This document shows positions 6,855 through 6,946 of a stretch of 6,946 nucleotides of DNA, in pieces (positions within the stretch are counted from its first letter, which is position 1; each line of letters starts with the position of its first letter). The stretch lies in the NCBI GenBank assembly GCA_022708385.1, contig JAKIYU010000136.1:1-6946 (forward strand). The letters run 5' to 3'. The notes below the pieces were generated by a model. It saw only the letters and a list, made by a program, of their open reading frames with translations. It was not told the DNA's origin and did not search any database. The translations under genes were made by a program, and so were the position numbers. This stretch comes from Bacteroidota bacterium. Its GTDB lineage: Bacteria > Bacteroidota > Bacteroidia > Bacteroidales > PXBB01.

Positions 6855-6946
6855 TCAATCAGGGAACAAAGATAGCTGAAGTTCATCACCTTTTAACCCA
6901 ATTTTGCCTTTAAAGTTAATAATACCAGAGCGTGTAGACTTTAGCA
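6855..6946 (-). CDS. Possible C-terminal tail of an upstream gene, ending in a clamp-binding-like QLSLF
   Basis: One minus-strand frame is open from the window edge for 29 codons to TGA at 6855-6857. Its last residues are KGKIGLKGDELQLSLFPD. QLSLF fits the bacterial beta sliding-clamp binding consensus QL[SD]LF, which often sits at the C-terminus of repair polymerases, mismatch repair proteins and related DNA enzymes. If real, the upstream gene ends 63 bases before the TetR start and that short gap contains the palindrome. An open run of this length is not significant by itself, so this is tentative and I name no family. Confidence 0.35.
   Translation of the reverse strand, partial: LKSTRSGIINFKGKIGLKGDELQLSLFPD
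6867..6874 (-). promoter_or_regulatory. Perfect TAnnTTTG (-7) match, TATCTTTG
   Basis: TATCTTTG on the minus strand fits the Bacteroidota -7 consensus exactly. The best upstream -33 candidate, TTG at 6901-6899, is 24 bases away, longer than usual. Transcription from here would start near 6860 and place the palindrome in the leader, where a repressor could act as a roadblock. The same bases also code in a putative upstream gene tail, so the match may be accidental. Confidence 0.35.

Overview
The window looks like a piece of a Bacteroidota (Bacteroidetes) chromosome. This is inferred from its AT-rich composition, weak or absent Shine-Dalgarno sequences, a TAnnTTTG-type promoter element near the right edge, and the style of the proteins. 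All seven confident genes lie on the minus strand and are transcribed right to left as one tightly packed operon.

In transcription order the operon holds: a TetR-family regulator (6791-6255, apparently cut short by a nonsense codon, with its coding frame continuing to 6153); a TolC-like outer membrane channel (6169-4895); a lipoprotein HlyD/YbhG-type periplasmic adaptor (4890-4009); two separate ABC ATPases (4003-3077 and 2955-2203); and two ABC-2 type permeases (2206-1100, and 1096 to beyond the left edge). Spacings are -4, 3, 4 and 5 bases at four junctions. The exceptions are 121 bases between the two ATPases, filled by short tandem repeats, and 85 bases after the regulator's stop. The layout matches the E. 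coli cecR-ybhG-ybhF-ybhS-ybhR locus, except that the double-ATPase YbhF is two genes here and a dedicated TolC-like gene is included.

The proteins would form a self-contained tripartite exporter. Two permeases make the inner-membrane pore, and two non-identical ATPases form a heterodimer that the motifs predict has one consensus and one degenerate ATP site. The adaptor bridges to the TolC-like channel. The regulator probably represses the operon, and a 20-base imperfect palindrome at 6816-6835 is a candidate operator. The substrate cannot be read from the sequence; drug or toxic-compound efflux is the family-based guess.

At the right edge (6855-6946) an open minus-strand frame ending in QLSLFPD may be the tail of an upstream gene with a sliding-clamp-binding motif.

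The system itself is a known type. The points that deserve a second look are the interrupted regulator, the complementary decay of the ATPase motifs, the intergenic repeat block, the palindrome and the putative upstream tail.
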